Numbered from the stretch's first letter, positions 16,513 to 25,353 are shown. The stretch: DNA of 50,579 nt from Microsaccharimonas sp964523145 (GCA_964523145.1 CAZFYB010000007.1:1-50579); one strand, 5' to 3'. Translations and numbers: made by a program. The notes: generated by a model not told the origin, from the letters alone.

Positions 16513-17246
16513 TGGAATTATTCATTGCCTCATTTCTCGCAGGGGTGTTAACGGTTTTAGCGCCATGTGTTGTTTCGATACTCCCGATTTTATTAGCGCG
16601 TTCCGTTGATGGTGAAGCAAAGCGAAGCCCGTTAGCGGTTATTATCGGTCTATCGGCTTCGATTATTATTTTTACCGTATTACTAAAAGCGACAACACTT
16701 TTTATCGGCATCCCGCCGCAGGTATGGCAAATAATTAGCGGGGGAATAATTGCCATCTTTGGTCTGGTGACGCTTTTCCCTTCAATATGGGAGTGGGTGG
16801 TATTGCGTACACGTTTTGTGTTTGGTACTCAGGAGTTGCTTGGTAAGGCAAATAAGCAACGAGGGTTTTTGGGAGATGCCTTACTTGGCGCGAGCCTTGG
16901 GCCGGTGTTTAGTGCTTGTAGCCCAACATACGCGTTATTGGTAGCAGTCGTATTGCCGGTGCAACCAATAACGGGCCTCTTGTATTTGGTGGTATTTGTC
17001 GCCGGGCTTGCCTTGATGCTTTGGCTAATTGCCATTTTTGGGCAAAAATTTGTGAAACGCCTTGGCTGGAGTATCAACCCGCGCGGTTGGTTTCGGCGCA
17101 CACTGGGTATCGTGCTAATTGTTGTTGGTGTATTGATTTTGACTGGATTTGATAAAACGCTTTTGAGCTGGTTGGTTGAATCGGGAGCGTATGATTTTCA
17201 GTTGCAGCTTGAGACTGGACTGATGTCGAACTCATCTCTGTTATAA
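16512..17246 (+). CDS. CcdA/DsbD-like transmembrane thiol-disulfide transporter
   Basis: The 244-residue protein has about six transmembrane helices. LAPCVVSILPILLARS near residue 20 and SACSPTYALLVAVVLPV near 137 hold the two membrane cysteines that carry electrons across the membrane in the CcdA family. The start codon shares a base with the thioredoxin stop codon (TAATG), giving a two-gene electron-transfer unit. Cytoplasmic electron source is presumably a thioredoxin not seen here. Confidence 0.82.
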   Translation: MELFIASFLAGVLTVLAPCVVSILPILLARSVDGEAKRSPLAVIIGLSASIIIFTVLLKATTLFIGIPPQVWQIISGGIIAIFGLVTLFPSIWEWVVLRTRFVFGTQELLGKANKQRGFLGDALLGASLGPVFSACSPTYALLVAVVLPVQPITGLLYLVVFVAGLALMLWLIAIFGQKFVKRLGWSINPRGWFRRTLGIVLIVVGVLILTGFDKTLLSWLVESGAYDFQLQLETGLMSNSSLL

Positions 17247-17255
17247 TAGCGGTTA

Positions 17256-18941
17256 ATGGAACATATACTTTCGACAATTATCAAAGAACTTTACGGCATT
17301 GATGTAACGCCGCAAATTTCACGCCCAGCTGCAGAGTTTGGTGACTATGCTACTAATGTTGCGCTTCAACTTGCTAAGCAAGTAAGCAAAAACCCTCGTG
17401 ATGTAGCCGAAGAAATAGCAGTAAGACTAAGAGAATCAGGGGAATTTTCAGAAATAACTATTGCCGGGCCAGGCTTTATTAATGTACGCGTTTCAGCGGT
17501 ATCGTTGGTGCGCCAATTAGATGCTGAGTGGAGCGATAAGTACGGCGAGAATCAAGATGGTACTGGTAAAACAGTCGTGGTTGAGTACCCAAGTCCTAAT
17601 ATGGCCAAGCCTTATAGTGTGGGGCACCTTCGTCCTGGTAACCAAGGTTGGGCAGTTCGCCAGTTAATGGAAGCGACTGGTTGGAACGTTATTACCGATA
17701 ATCACCTTGGTGATTATGGTGCACCTTTGGGAATTTGGATTACAGGTTTTCGATTGTTTAGTAGCGATGCGGCTCTTGAAGAGAAGGGTGTTTATGAACT
17801 AGGCAGAGTATATATTGAAACAAAAAAAGCCTTAAAAGAAGAAGAGCAAAAGGGCGAAACGGCTCTCGCAAACGAAGTACAAGAGTGGCTATTGAAGTTC
17901 GAAGCAGGTGATGAAGAGGCGAAAGCCTATAGCGCTCGTTTTAACGCCATCTCTTTAGATCACATTCATGCCATCATGAATCGGCTTAAAATTTCGACCG
18001 ATTACGAACTTGGCGAAGCGTTTTTTGCTTCAAAAGGTAAAGAGGCAGTTCAGAAGTTACTCGATTCTGGAGTTGCAGTGCAGAACGAAGACGGTTCAAT
18101 TATCGTGCCACTGGAAGATGCCGGCTTTGATGTGCCGTTATTGGTGCAAAAGAGCAATGGCGCGGCGCTTTATGCGACAACTGACCTTGCTACGATTTTG
18201 TACCGTGAGGAAAATTGGCATCCTGATAAGGTGGTATATGTCGCCGGTGCTGAACAGCAATTTTATTTCTCACAACTCTTTGCGATGGCTAAAAAGCTCG
18301 GTATCACCACTGATTTAGTGCACTTGTGGTTTGGAACGATCGACCAACTCAACGATGATGGTACTCGCGAAAAAATGAGTAGCCGTAAGGGTGTGGTACT
18401 TATGGAAGAACTGTTAAATCAGGCCGAAGAAAAAGCTCAAAAAGTAGTGGAAGGTCGCGATGTGAGCGATGAGGATGTAAAGAAAATCGCCCTTGGTGCC
18501 ATTAAGTTCAGCGACTTTATATCAGATCGCCGTACAAATATTTTGTTCGATTGGGATACTATCTTTGCGTTAACCGGATTTAGCGGCCCGTATGTTCAAT
18601 ACGCGGCCGTTCGCGTAAATAAAATACTTCGAGAGCATGGGCAGGGGAATGCGCTTCAAGTTGATTACGAGTATGCTCCTGAAAAAACCGTATTGTCACA
18701 ACTTCTCGAGTATCCAGAAGTGGTACGCCGGGCAGCTAGTGAACTTGAGCCGCACCGTATTGCTACCTATATCTACGAACTTGCTCGTGAACTAAATCGC
18801 TACTACGAAGCAACACAGGTTGCCACAAGTGAAGTAGAAGAGAGAGAACGGGAAGCGCGCCTTGGAGTATTAGCTAAAGCGAGCCAAGTATTTACTCATG
18901 GGTTGGGCCTACTTGGTATCGAAATTCCTGAGCGCATGTAG
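17256..18941 (+). CDS. argS: Arginyl-tRNA synthetase
   Basis: The 561-residue enzyme has the N-terminal Add-1 domain (about 1-85), the HIGH-type signature in PNMAKPYSVGHLRPGNQG, a KMSKS-type REKMSSRKG and a C-terminal helical anticodon-binding DALR domain. TATAAT at 17242-17247 overlaps the stop of the upstream gene, and the ATG follows 8 bases later with no ribosome site, so it is a leaderless start. Confidence 0.95.
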   Translation: MEHILSTIIKELYGIDVTPQISRPAAEFGDYATNVALQLAKQVSKNPRDVAEEIAVRLRESGEFSEITIAGPGFINVRVSAVSLVRQLDAEWSDKYGENQDGTGKTVVVEYPSPNMAKPYSVGHLRPGNQGWAVRQLMEATGWNVITDNHLGDYGAPLGIWITGFRLFSSDAALEEKGVYELGRVYIETKKALKEEEQKGETALANEVQEWLLKFEAGDEEAKAYSARFNAISLDHIHAIMNRLKISTDYELGEAFFASKGKEAVQKLLDSGVAVQNEDGSIIVPLEDAGFDVPLLVQKSNGAALYATTDLATILYREENWHPDKVVYVAGAEQQFYFSQLFAMAKKLGITTDLVHLWFGTIDQLNDDGTREKMSSRKGVVLMEELLNQAEEKAQKVVEGRDVSDEDVKKIALGAIKFSDFISDRRTNILFDWDTIFALTGFSGPYVQYAAVRVNKILREHGQGNALQVDYEYAPEKTVLSQLLEYPEVVRRAASELEPHRIATYIYELARELNRYYEATQVATSEVEEREREARLGVLAKASQVFTHGLGLLGIEIPERM

Positions 18942-18944
18942 CGC

Positions 18945-18973
18945 TTGTTATCTGTTAATACCAGTCGTATAAT
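18945..18973 (+). promoter_or_regulatory. Promoter of the GC-rich small gene
   Basis: TTGTTA (18945-18950) and TATAAT (18968-18973) are 17 bases apart. The inferred RNA start falls close to the first base of a hairpin. Confidence 0.7.
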
Positions 18974-18979
18974 ACTCAA

Positions 18980-19032
18980 CACCGTGCTTCTTGTAAGCGC
19001 GGTGTGTTTGTGGGAAATTCCTACAAATAACC
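18980..19032 (+). other. Two consecutive hairpins in the 5' leader of the 19046 gene
   Basis: CACCGTGCTT (18980-18989) pairs with AAGCGCGGTG (18995-19004) with one mismatch. It is followed by TTTGTGGG and its partner CCTACAAA around an AAATT loop. These could protect the mRNA 5' end or regulate translation. The first hairpin could also serve as a weak argS terminator. Confidence 0.5.
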
Positions 19033-19045
19033 ATCAGGAGGAAAC

Positions 19046-19321
19046 GTGAACTCAGTGAAGAAGGTCTCGGCCGCTGACCTAGCGGAAGAAATTCTGGCTC
19101 GAGGGTCGTTGACGTTTTATGATTACGAGCCCCGAGATTCAGGTAAGGCTAGAAGCAACATCGCCGAAGTTTTCGGGTGTAGTGGCGACCAGACGGAAAA
19201 TCTTCTGAGGGCGTTTGACATGCTCGAAGACGATCATCACTACCAGGTAGCTCGAAGGCCGGTACCATCGGATGCCGGTTCCAAGGCTGCGAAGGTACGT
19301 GTGACTATCTCGCCTGCCTAG
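19046..19321 (+). CDS. Small unknown protein with atypical codon use
   Basis: 91 residues from a GTG start with a strong ribosome site (AGGAGG, 5 bases away). No family recognised; it is soluble, helical and mixed-charge, with KKVSAADLAEEILARG at the start and a single Cys in VFGCSGDQ, which could be a winged-helix type fold. Codon use is unlike its neighbours: several CGA and AGG arginines and many C- or G-ending codons, and the gene looks GC-richer by eye. It has its own promoter, a structured leader and a very strong terminator, which suggest an independent, possibly abundant and possibly transferred gene. Confidence 0.6.
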   Translation: MNSVKKVSAADLAEEILARGSLTFYDYEPRDSGKARSNIAEVFGCSGDQTENLLRAFDMLEDDHHYQVARRPVPSDAGSKAAKVRVTISPA

Positions 19322-19334
19322 CAACACGTGCTGT

Positions 19335-19386
19335 CGGGTGGGGCTTGATAACCTTGTGTTATCGCCCCACCCCGAGCGTCTTTTCC
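19335..19386 (+). terminator. Very strong hairpin terminator
   Basis: CGGGTGGGGC pairs with GCCCCACCC and, inside it, GATAAC pairs with GTTATC around CTTGT, giving about 16 pairs. A TCTTTT run follows at 19379. Confidence 0.8.
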
Positions 19387-19444
19387 TCCTGATGCTCTCC
19401 TTTATGCAATAATAGAAGTCAGTGGATAATAAATAAGGAATTAT

Positions 19445-19837
19445 ATGGCAACATCTGAATCAAAAAAGAAACTTAATACACCGGTGGTGGTGAAAAAAGT
19501 AACCTCTGGAAGCGCGAAACATGTCGGTGGATTTTTTGACTTTATCCGATCACAGGGAGTGATTGGCCTTGCAGTAGGTTTAGCGATTGGTGCAGCAGCA
19601 GGTGATACGGTGAGGAAGATTGTTGAAGGCTTTATTAACCCGGTAGTGCAATTTATTGTTGGATCAGGTGACAGGCTCAACACGGCAACCTGGACGTTCG
19701 AAGCGTTTGGTCGTTCGGCTGATTTTGCCTGGGGAGCGGCACTCTCATCACTTATCACGCTCGCTGCAACTGCCTTGGTGATTTACTGGCTTATACATAT
19801 CTTTAAGCTTGATAAGCTCGACAAAAAGAAAGACTAA
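19445..19837 (+). CDS. mscL: Large-conductance mechanosensitive channel
   Basis: The 130-residue protein has the MscL layout: FFDFIRSQGVIGLAVGLAIGAA is the N-terminal helix and pore-lining TM1, and LITLAATALVIYWLIHIFKL is TM2, followed by a charged C-terminal tail. It opens under membrane tension to release solutes. The N-terminal extension of about 30 basic residues is longer than usual. Ribosome site AAGGA lies 6 bases before the ATG. orn begins next to its stop codon. Confidence 0.9.
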   Translation: MATSESKKKLNTPVVVKKVTSGSAKHVGGFFDFIRSQGVIGLAVGLAIGAAAGDTVRKIVEGFINPVVQFIVGSGDRLNTATWTFEAFGRSADFAWGAALSSLITLAATALVIYWLIHIFKLDKLDKKKD

Positions 19838-19838
19838 C

Positions 19839-20393
19839 GTGGTAAGTATACGCGGCCACAAAAAAGCTACCCGCCTCTTATGGATGGATCTCGAAATGAC
19901 TGGGCTTGACCCGGTTGAAGACCGCATTCTTGAAGTTGCCGTGATCGTCACGGACTGGGACTTAAAAGAATTGGCAACATTTGAGGCAGTAAAAAAGGTT
20001 GGCCCACGCCTTATGAAAAAGCGAATGGTCGGGGAGTTCTGGGAAGTGAATGCGACTGCACGTGATGCGCTGATTGCTCAAAATGGAACCGGTAAAAACG
20101 GGCGTACTGTTGAGAACGAGTTGTTAGCGTTTATCGATGAATGGTTCCCCGCAGAGGAACGTGTGGTACTGGCCGGAAATTCTATCCACCAAGACCGCCG
20201 TTTTATTGTGAATGAGTGGCATCGTCTTGATAAGCGATTGCACTACCGAATGCTCGATGTGAGCGCTTGGAAAATTGTTTTTGAAGGCAAATATGGCAAA
20301 AAGTTTGCTAAACCGGAGGCACACCGGGCATTGAGCGATATTCGGGGCAGTATCGAAGAGCTTAAATATTATTTGAAGAAAGTACACGCATGA
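19839..20393 (+). CDS. orn: Oligoribonuclease (DEDDh 3'-5' exonuclease)
   Basis: About 184 residues from GTG 19839, one base after the mscL stop; a TTG at 19809 would extend it over mscL and is less likely. WMDLEMTGLDP gives the first D and E of the DEDD core. NSIHQDRRF and HRALSDIRGS give the remaining Asp residues and the His. The enzyme degrades 2-5 nt RNA fragments left by larger nucleases such as PNPase and RNase J, both encoded in this window. The stop overlaps the next start (ATGA). Confidence 0.93.
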   Translation: MVSIRGHKKATRLLWMDLEMTGLDPVEDRILEVAVIVTDWDLKELATFEAVKKVGPRLMKKRMVGEFWEVNATARDALIAQNGTGKNGRTVENELLAFIDEWFPAEERVVLAGNSIHQDRRFIVNEWHRLDKRLHYRMLDVSAWKIVFEGKYGKKFAKPEAHRALSDIRGSIEELKYYLKKVHA

Positions 20394-20728
20394 CCCATAA
20401 AGAACTTGAAGAATATTTACTCAGCTATCCAAACACTTGGCTCGATTATCCATTTGGTGAGGGTACGAGTGTATACAAAGTAGGAAACAAAGAAACCAAT
20501 GATGGCAAAATGTTTGCTTTGATTGAAGATAAATCGAAGCCGCTTCGCATTAGTTTAAAATGTGATCCAATTCTGGCTGAAACACTCCGTGAAAAGTACG
20601 AGACCGTTGTTGCCGGGTATCACCTTAACAAAAAGCACTGGAATAGCATTATTCTTACCGGACAAGTGCCGGAAAACGAAGTTCACGATTTGATTCGTTT
20701 AAGCTACAACCTTGTTGTTGAACAATAG
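20390..20728 (+). CDS. MmcQ/YjbR family protein
   Basis: The 112-residue protein has the CyaY-like YjbR fold signatures: NTWLDYPFGEGTSVYKVG, MFALIEDKSKPLRISLKC and LNKKHWNSIIL, plus a C-terminal helix. Members are often called DNA-binding, but the molecular role is not settled. It is coupled to orn by an ATGA overlap. Confidence 0.85.
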   Translation: MTHKELEEYLLSYPNTWLDYPFGEGTSVYKVGNKETNDGKMFALIEDKSKPLRISLKCDPILAETLREKYETVVAGYHLNKKHWNSIILTGQVPENEVHDLIRLSYNLVVEQ

Positions 20729-20729
20729 T

Positions 20730-21338
20730 CTATTCGTTTGAGGCGCTAAAATCAGCTAGTGATTGTTGAATCGGAGCCAGGTTATTGTACGTAGTATCGA
20801 GGAATTCTTTATTTGTCGTATTACTGCTTGAGGCGTAAAGTTGCTTAAGAAGCGTTAAAACGTTCGATAGTTGGAAATTCATTTCGCGGGCATAGGTGCT
20901 ATCGTATTTGGCGTTCAGGCGAGCATCTTCTAATCGTGCGGCCATAGCTGTACTTGATTCCTCGGCAACAACCGATGGGGACATTTTTTTACTATCTACA
21001 TCTGCTGTTAAAAGCGGTGCTGCTAAGTCGCGCTGGGTATTAGTAAGAAAGATCTTAATGCTGCTATTCGCAGAACGAAGCTGTGTGTTTTTTAATAGCC
21101 CGGTTGAAGAGTTGGCGATGACAGAGGTTGCGCTCAGTCGAGCTGATAAGCGTTCCCAGGGTTCTTTACGGCTTGCGCTGAGCGCTGAAAGGGCGACTGA
21201 CAAGATAATTACCCCAACAACAAGCAAGATGCCAATTAAGATAAAGATCCGTTTTTTACTTGCCAAGAGGGAAGTCTTGGGCGCTTGGGGCGCAATTTGG
21301 TTTAGGTAGTCGACAGGCGATTGCTGCTGTGGGTTCAT
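20730..21338 (-). CDS. Single-pass membrane protein, unknown
   Basis: The 202-residue protein has a short cytoplasmic N-terminus, one transmembrane helix (about 30-50, IFILIGILLVVGVIILSVAL) and an outward helical domain rich in Ser, Ala and Leu without cysteines. No family recognised. It ends 1 base from the convergent YjbR-like gene. A TTAAAT box lies 6 bases before the start codon and could be a leaderless -10. Confidence 0.55.
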   Translation of the reverse strand: MNPQQQSPVDYLNQIAPQAPKTSLLASKKRIFILIGILLVVGVIILSVALSALSASRKEPWERLSARLSATSVIANSSTGLLKNTQLRSANSSIKIFLTNTQRDLAAPLLTADVDSKKMSPSVVAEESSTAMAARLEDARLNAKYDSTYAREMNFQLSNVLTLLKQLYASSSNTTNKEFLDTTYNNLAPIQQSLADFSASNE

Positions 21339-21391
21339 GACCCCATTTAACCATAATCATTAACAGAGGTAAAGGGTGCTATAATCAAGTT

Positions 21392-23140
21392 ATGCAGGAT
21401 GCCAAGGAAGAAATACGAGCTCGGCTGAATATTGAGGACGTTATTGGGGAGTACGTTCAGCTTAAACGTGCCGGTCGTAACTTCAAAGGTTTAAGCCCAT
21501 TTACGGCTGAAAAATCACCGAGTTTTATTGTTAGTCCTGAGAAGGCGATTTGGCATGACTTTTCTTCAAATAAAGGTGGTGATGTGTTTAGCTTTATTAT
21601 GGAAGCTGAAGGTGTGGATTTTCGGGCTGCTCTTGAACTTTTGGCGCGCCGAGCTGGTGTTGAGCTTGAGGTGTTTGATTCACAAGGCAGTCAAGAATTC
21701 GCAAAACTCAAACGGCGACTCCTCGAAGCGCATACGTGGGCTGCTCGATATTATCAACAAACTTTACTCAGTAACGATAGGGCACTCGAATATGTTTTTA
21801 AAAAGCGTGGCCTGAGCAAAGAAATAGTGCAGACATTCCAAATAGGCTATGCGCCTGATTCGGGTGATGCGTTGGTGCAATTCTTAACGAAAAAAGGCTT
21901 TAGCCGTAATGAAATTGCTCAAGGTGGTTTGGCTAATCGGTTTGGCGGTGATTTATTTAGGGGCCGCATGATGGTTCCCCTTATGGACGGATCGGGCCAA
22001 GTTATTGGATTTACTGGCCGAATTATTATTGATGAACCGAATGCTCCGAAGTACCTAAATACCCCACAAACACCGCTTTATGATAAAAGCCGCCATGTAT
22101 TTGGATTAAGCCAAGCAAAAGAAGCGATTCGTAAAAGTGACTACGCCGTGATTGTTGAGGGAAACCTTGATGTAGTAAGTAGCCACCAAGCAGGGATAAC
22201 TCAGGTTGTGGCTACGGCTGGTACGGCCATGACGGAAGCGCATTTGAAAGCGCTGGTTCGGTTAAGCCCGAATATTCGCTTAGCGTTTGACGGTGATGCT
22301 GCCGGGTTAGCGGCAACTGAGCGCTCGATTAGTATTGCTCAAAATGTTGGGGTTGATTTAACGATTATTAGTTTACCTGCGGATGTTAAAGATCCCGATG
22401 AGCTGATTCAGCAAGATCCAGCACTCTGGCAAAAAGCAATTGATACGTCTGAAGGGGTAGTGGACTGGCTTCTTACCCAGTACACTAAGCGTGAAAAAAT
22501 GGATGCGCCAATTGGTAAGCGCCGCTTTACTACCGCAGCACTGGCGGTAGTTCGCACACTTCAAGATCAAGTCGAACAAGAGCATTATTTAAAGAAGATT
22601 GCCGAATACACCTCAACTTCGCTTGAAACAGTAAAAGAGAAGTTTGATTCTGGTGATGAATTGGTGGAAAAGGAATTGCGACCAGTGGTGCCGCATATTC
22701 AAGAAGAGCAAACCGATGCGGCGGTTCACCAAGATAATTTACTCGCGTTAGCACTTATCGACCCGGCTGTTCGTGAGCTTATGAACGAACTCACTGAAGA
22801 GATGCTGGCTACCGAAGATCGACAGGCAATTTTAACGTATGTAAAATCAACCGCTGAATTAGTCCAGGATGTCCCTGAAGAATTGCTAGACTTGCAAACG
22901 TATGTTAAAATACTACTATTAAAGGCCGATGCACGGTACGGGGATTGGAGTGACGAAGATCGTTACTTCGAAGCAGCCCGCCTGGTCCGCCTCACGATAA
23001 CCGAACACAAGCAAAACCAAAAAGATACGTTAACCGCTGCTTTACGCATTGCCGAAGATGAGGGCAAGGATGAAGAGTCGGCGCGTTTACGCCAAGCCTT
23101 AAACGAACTTATAAAGGAGATACCCCGTGCCAAGAGGTAA
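21392..23140 (+). CDS. dnaG: DNA primase without zinc ligands
   Basis: The 582-residue primase has the N-terminal CHC2 region, a TOPRIM core (VEGNLDVVSSHQAG, LAFDGDAAGLAATE) and a C-terminal helicase-binding part. In the zinc ribbon, GLSPFTAEKSPSF and WHDFSSNKGGD align with the usual C..H...C..C, but the ligands are S35, T38, D56 and S59. I see no cysteine anywhere in the protein. TATAAT at 21380-21385 is 6 bases from the ATG (leaderless). The 3' end overlaps rpoD by 14 bases, as in the classical dnaG-rpoD operon. Confidence 0.95.
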   Translation: MQDAKEEIRARLNIEDVIGEYVQLKRAGRNFKGLSPFTAEKSPSFIVSPEKAIWHDFSSNKGGDVFSFIMEAEGVDFRAALELLARRAGVELEVFDSQGSQEFAKLKRRLLEAHTWAARYYQQTLLSNDRALEYVFKKRGLSKEIVQTFQIGYAPDSGDALVQFLTKKGFSRNEIAQGGLANRFGGDLFRGRMMVPLMDGSGQVIGFTGRIIIDEPNAPKYLNTPQTPLYDKSRHVFGLSQAKEAIRKSDYAVIVEGNLDVVSSHQAGITQVVATAGTAMTEAHLKALVRLSPNIRLAFDGDAAGLAATERSISIAQNVGVDLTIISLPADVKDPDELIQQDPALWQKAIDTSEGVVDWLLTQYTKREKMDAPIGKRRFTTAALAVVRTLQDQVEQEHYLKKIAEYTSTSLETVKEKFDSGDELVEKELRPVVPHIQEEQTDAAVHQDNLLALALIDPAVRELMNELTEEMLATEDRQAILTYVKSTAELVQDVPEELLDLQTYVKILLLKADARYGDWSDEDRYFEAARLVRLTITEHKQNQKDTLTAALRIAEDEGKDEESARLRQALNELIKEIPRAKR

Positions 23141-24161
23141 GAAAAAAGACGACCCAATTATTGAAGACGATGCGATTATTGATGAAGTACTGATTGAAGG
23201 TCCAGCACCGATTGTGCCCGACCCAATACTAGGTGTTGAAGAACCTGCGCCCGAAGACCTCGAAGAAGAGGAAGTAGAAACCGATGAAGACCTTTTAAGC
23301 CAAGAACAATATTTTGATGATGCTAGTGACGATAGTGTCCGTTTGTACCTGCGCGAAATTGGTAAAATCCCACTGTTAAGTTCTGAAGAAGAGCTTGCCC
23401 TAGCCCAACGTGTGGTTGCTGGTGAGAAGAAAGCTAAGGATAAGATGGCTGAAGCAAACATGCGTTTAGTGGTTTCAATCGCTAAGCGTTATAGTGGCCG
23501 TGGCCTTGATTTTCTTGACCTTATTCAAGAAGGCAACACTGGTTTACTGCGCGCAGTTGAAAAGTTCGACCCGGATAAAGGGTTTAAGTTCTCGACTTAT
23601 GCAACCTGGTGGATTCGCCAAGCAATTACCCGTGCTATTGCTGACCAAGCACGAACTATTCGTATTCCAGTACACATGGTGGAAACAATTAACAAATTGC
23701 TCCGTACACAGCGCCGTATGACTCAAGAGCTAAACCGCGAACCAACCATCGAAGAGCTTGCTAAAGAGCTTGAAATGGAACCGGAAAAAGTTGAATATGT
23801 CATGAAAATCAAACAAGACATTACTTCACTTGATGCTGGTGTTGGCCGCGATGGTGATGGTGATGATGATTCAGTACTGCGTGATTTTATCGAAGATGAA
23901 GACTCAGCAACCCCTGAAGAATCTGCCGCTTCGCAGCTTTTGAAAGAACAAGTGCAATCGATTCTTTCATCACTTTCTGATCGTGAACAGAAGATCATTA
24001 AAATGCGCTTCGGCCTTGAAAATGGCAAAAGCCACACCCTTGAAGAAGTGGGCCAAGAATTTGCGGTCACCCGTGAACGTATTCGTCAAATTGAAGCTAA
24101 GGCTTTAGCGAAACTTCGTAAACACAAAGATTCAAAGAAGCTACACGAGTATTTGAGCTAA
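23127..24161 (+). CDS. rpoD: Principal RNA polymerase sigma factor (sigma-70)
   Basis: 344 residues from GTG 23127 with ribosome site AAAGGAGA inside dnaG. An acidic N-terminal tail (1-70) precedes region 1.2 (VRLYLREIGKIPLL), region 2 (NMRLVVSIAKRYSGRGLDF, FSTYATWWIRQAI for -10 recognition), region 3 and region 4 (LEEVGQEFAVTRERIRQIEA for -35 recognition). No large region 1.1 is present. It would read the TATAAT/TTGNNN promoters found across this window. Confidence 0.96.
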   Translation: MPRGKKKDDPIIEDDAIIDEVLIEGPAPIVPDPILGVEEPAPEDLEEEEVETDEDLLSQEQYFDDASDDSVRLYLREIGKIPLLSSEEELALAQRVVAGEKKAKDKMAEANMRLVVSIAKRYSGRGLDFLDLIQEGNTGLLRAVEKFDPDKGFKFSTYATWWIRQAITRAIADQARTIRIPVHMVETINKLLRTQRRMTQELNREPTIEELAKELEMEPEKVEYVMKIKQDITSLDAGVGRDGDGDDDSVLRDFIEDEDSATPEESAASQLLKEQVQSILSSLSDREQKIIKMRFGLENGKSHTLEEVGQEFAVTRERIRQIEAKALAKLRKHKDSKKLHEYLS

Positions 24162-24183
24162 GATTTGGTTCGATAAAGTTAAG

Positions 24184-24209
24184 CGCAGGCATTGCCCTGC
24201 GTTTTTCTT
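24184..24209 (+). terminator. Terminator of the dnaG-rpoD operon
   Basis: CGCAGG (24184-24189) pairs with CCTGCG (24196-24201), followed by TTTTTCTT. Confidence 0.85.
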
Positions 24210-24245
24210 ATGCTTGCATATCTGTTAAATGCATGGCTAAATAAG

Positions 24246-25352
24246 ATGATTGTGGATGAATTTGAGATAGCAGAGGCACGGGCCTTTTCAGCTGAAACGC
24301 GTATAGACCTACCTGAGTTATCTTATGCTCAGGAATTATTAAATACACCAATACCTTTTGATAATAGAGTTGAGTTCCTTTCGGATTATGTAAAACCAAC
24401 TATAAAAAGTCTCACAGGTGTACAGATCGCAAAAGAGCTGGGTATATCCAAAGAGGCAGTTAAGAAACTTGCGAGCGAACTTAACGCAAGTATGATCTCT
24501 AATAATAACGGGGTTATAACATATGAGCCGTTCACACTTGAAGTATTGCAAGATGAAATTGAATGGCAACAGAGTTTTGAAGCACTCAATGAATATCTTT
24601 CTTCGAAATCTATAGCAATATACTTAGGTAGGGAAGAGGACTGGGTAGAACAATACGCCTATGAGTTGGCGATATATCCAATTCCAATGACAATGTCTTC
24701 GGGACGAGAGGCGTTAGCCTACCCAAAAACAACCGCATGGATGCTCCGAACAATCATGCTTCATTTTCCGCCGGCAAATGACCAGTATTCTATGGCTGAT
24801 CTCGAAGACCTTACGGGTAAAAGTCGCGACTGGATTTCAAGAGTATTAAAGTCACATAGTTTTCCAACAAGCTTGCGAACCGTAGCGGTGTCACGCTTGG
24901 TCACCGATCATTATGAACCTGCAGTTGCAGAATATCTTATGCGTGCATTAAATGAGCTACCACCACCTGCAGGTAATTGGCTTTCGGTAAATCGTATATC
25001 AGAACTATTACAACGAGATAAAAAATGGGTTGAGGCGCGAATTCGAGAGTATGAACAGCTCGCGCGATATCTACTTGATGATAGTAATAAGGTCATTCTT
25101 CATTACCCGGTTGAGGTTTTTGAAATATTAAAACAACAAAGTGAGGAAAATTTTCTGTATCCGCCCGCGGGTGATTATATTACAGAAAAAACTATCGCCG
25201 AAAGAATGGATCGATCACAGAAGTGGGTGAGGAATCGGCGTCCGCATATAGAGCAGTTTGCGGAAGAAAGGCGAAATGATGCGAATAGGGTGTATATGTA
25301 CTACCCGGAATCAGTTATTGAAATCTTGGAAGCTACCGAGAGTCGTCAGTAA
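24246..25352 (+). CDS. Protein of five tandem HTH-like repeats, unknown function
   Basis: Start chosen at ATG 24246 because an upstream frame (from 24192) would include the rpoD terminator. The 368 residues consist mostly of five diverged repeats of about 52-65 residues, at roughly 55-108, 118-172, 181-234, 246-297 and 311-364. Each begins with a helix-turn-helix-like segment (for example VQIAKELGISKEAVKKL, ISELLQRDKKWVEARI, IAERMDRSQKWVRNRR), often with a D/E..WV pattern. Each ends with a Tyr-containing strand-helix (YEPFTLEVL, YPVEVFEIL, YPESVIEIL). A multi-site DNA-binding role is inferred. I know no named family. Confidence 0.6.
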   Translation: MIVDEFEIAEARAFSAETRIDLPELSYAQELLNTPIPFDNRVEFLSDYVKPTIKSLTGVQIAKELGISKEAVKKLASELNASMISNNNGVITYEPFTLEVLQDEIEWQQSFEALNEYLSSKSIAIYLGREEDWVEQYAYELAIYPIPMTMSSGREALAYPKTTAWMLRTIMLHFPPANDQYSMADLEDLTGKSRDWISRVLKSHSFPTSLRTVAVSRLVTDHYEPAVAEYLMRALNELPPPAGNWLSVNRISELLQRDKKWVEARIREYEQLARYLLDDSNKVILHYPVEVFEILKQQSEENFLYPPAGDYITEKTIAERMDRSQKWVRNRRPHIEQFAEERRNDANRVYMYYPESVIEILEATESRQ

Positions 25353-25353
25353 C

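Noticed and set aside
19335..19386. Possible small RNA at the strong hairpin after the GC-rich gene
   Set aside because: Position and T-run fit a terminator; no separate promoter is seen.
20380..20400. Alternative genetic code with UGA as glycine
   Set aside because: UGA ends orn within an ATGA overlap and also ends the UDG gene at 47029, so the standard bacterial code fits.
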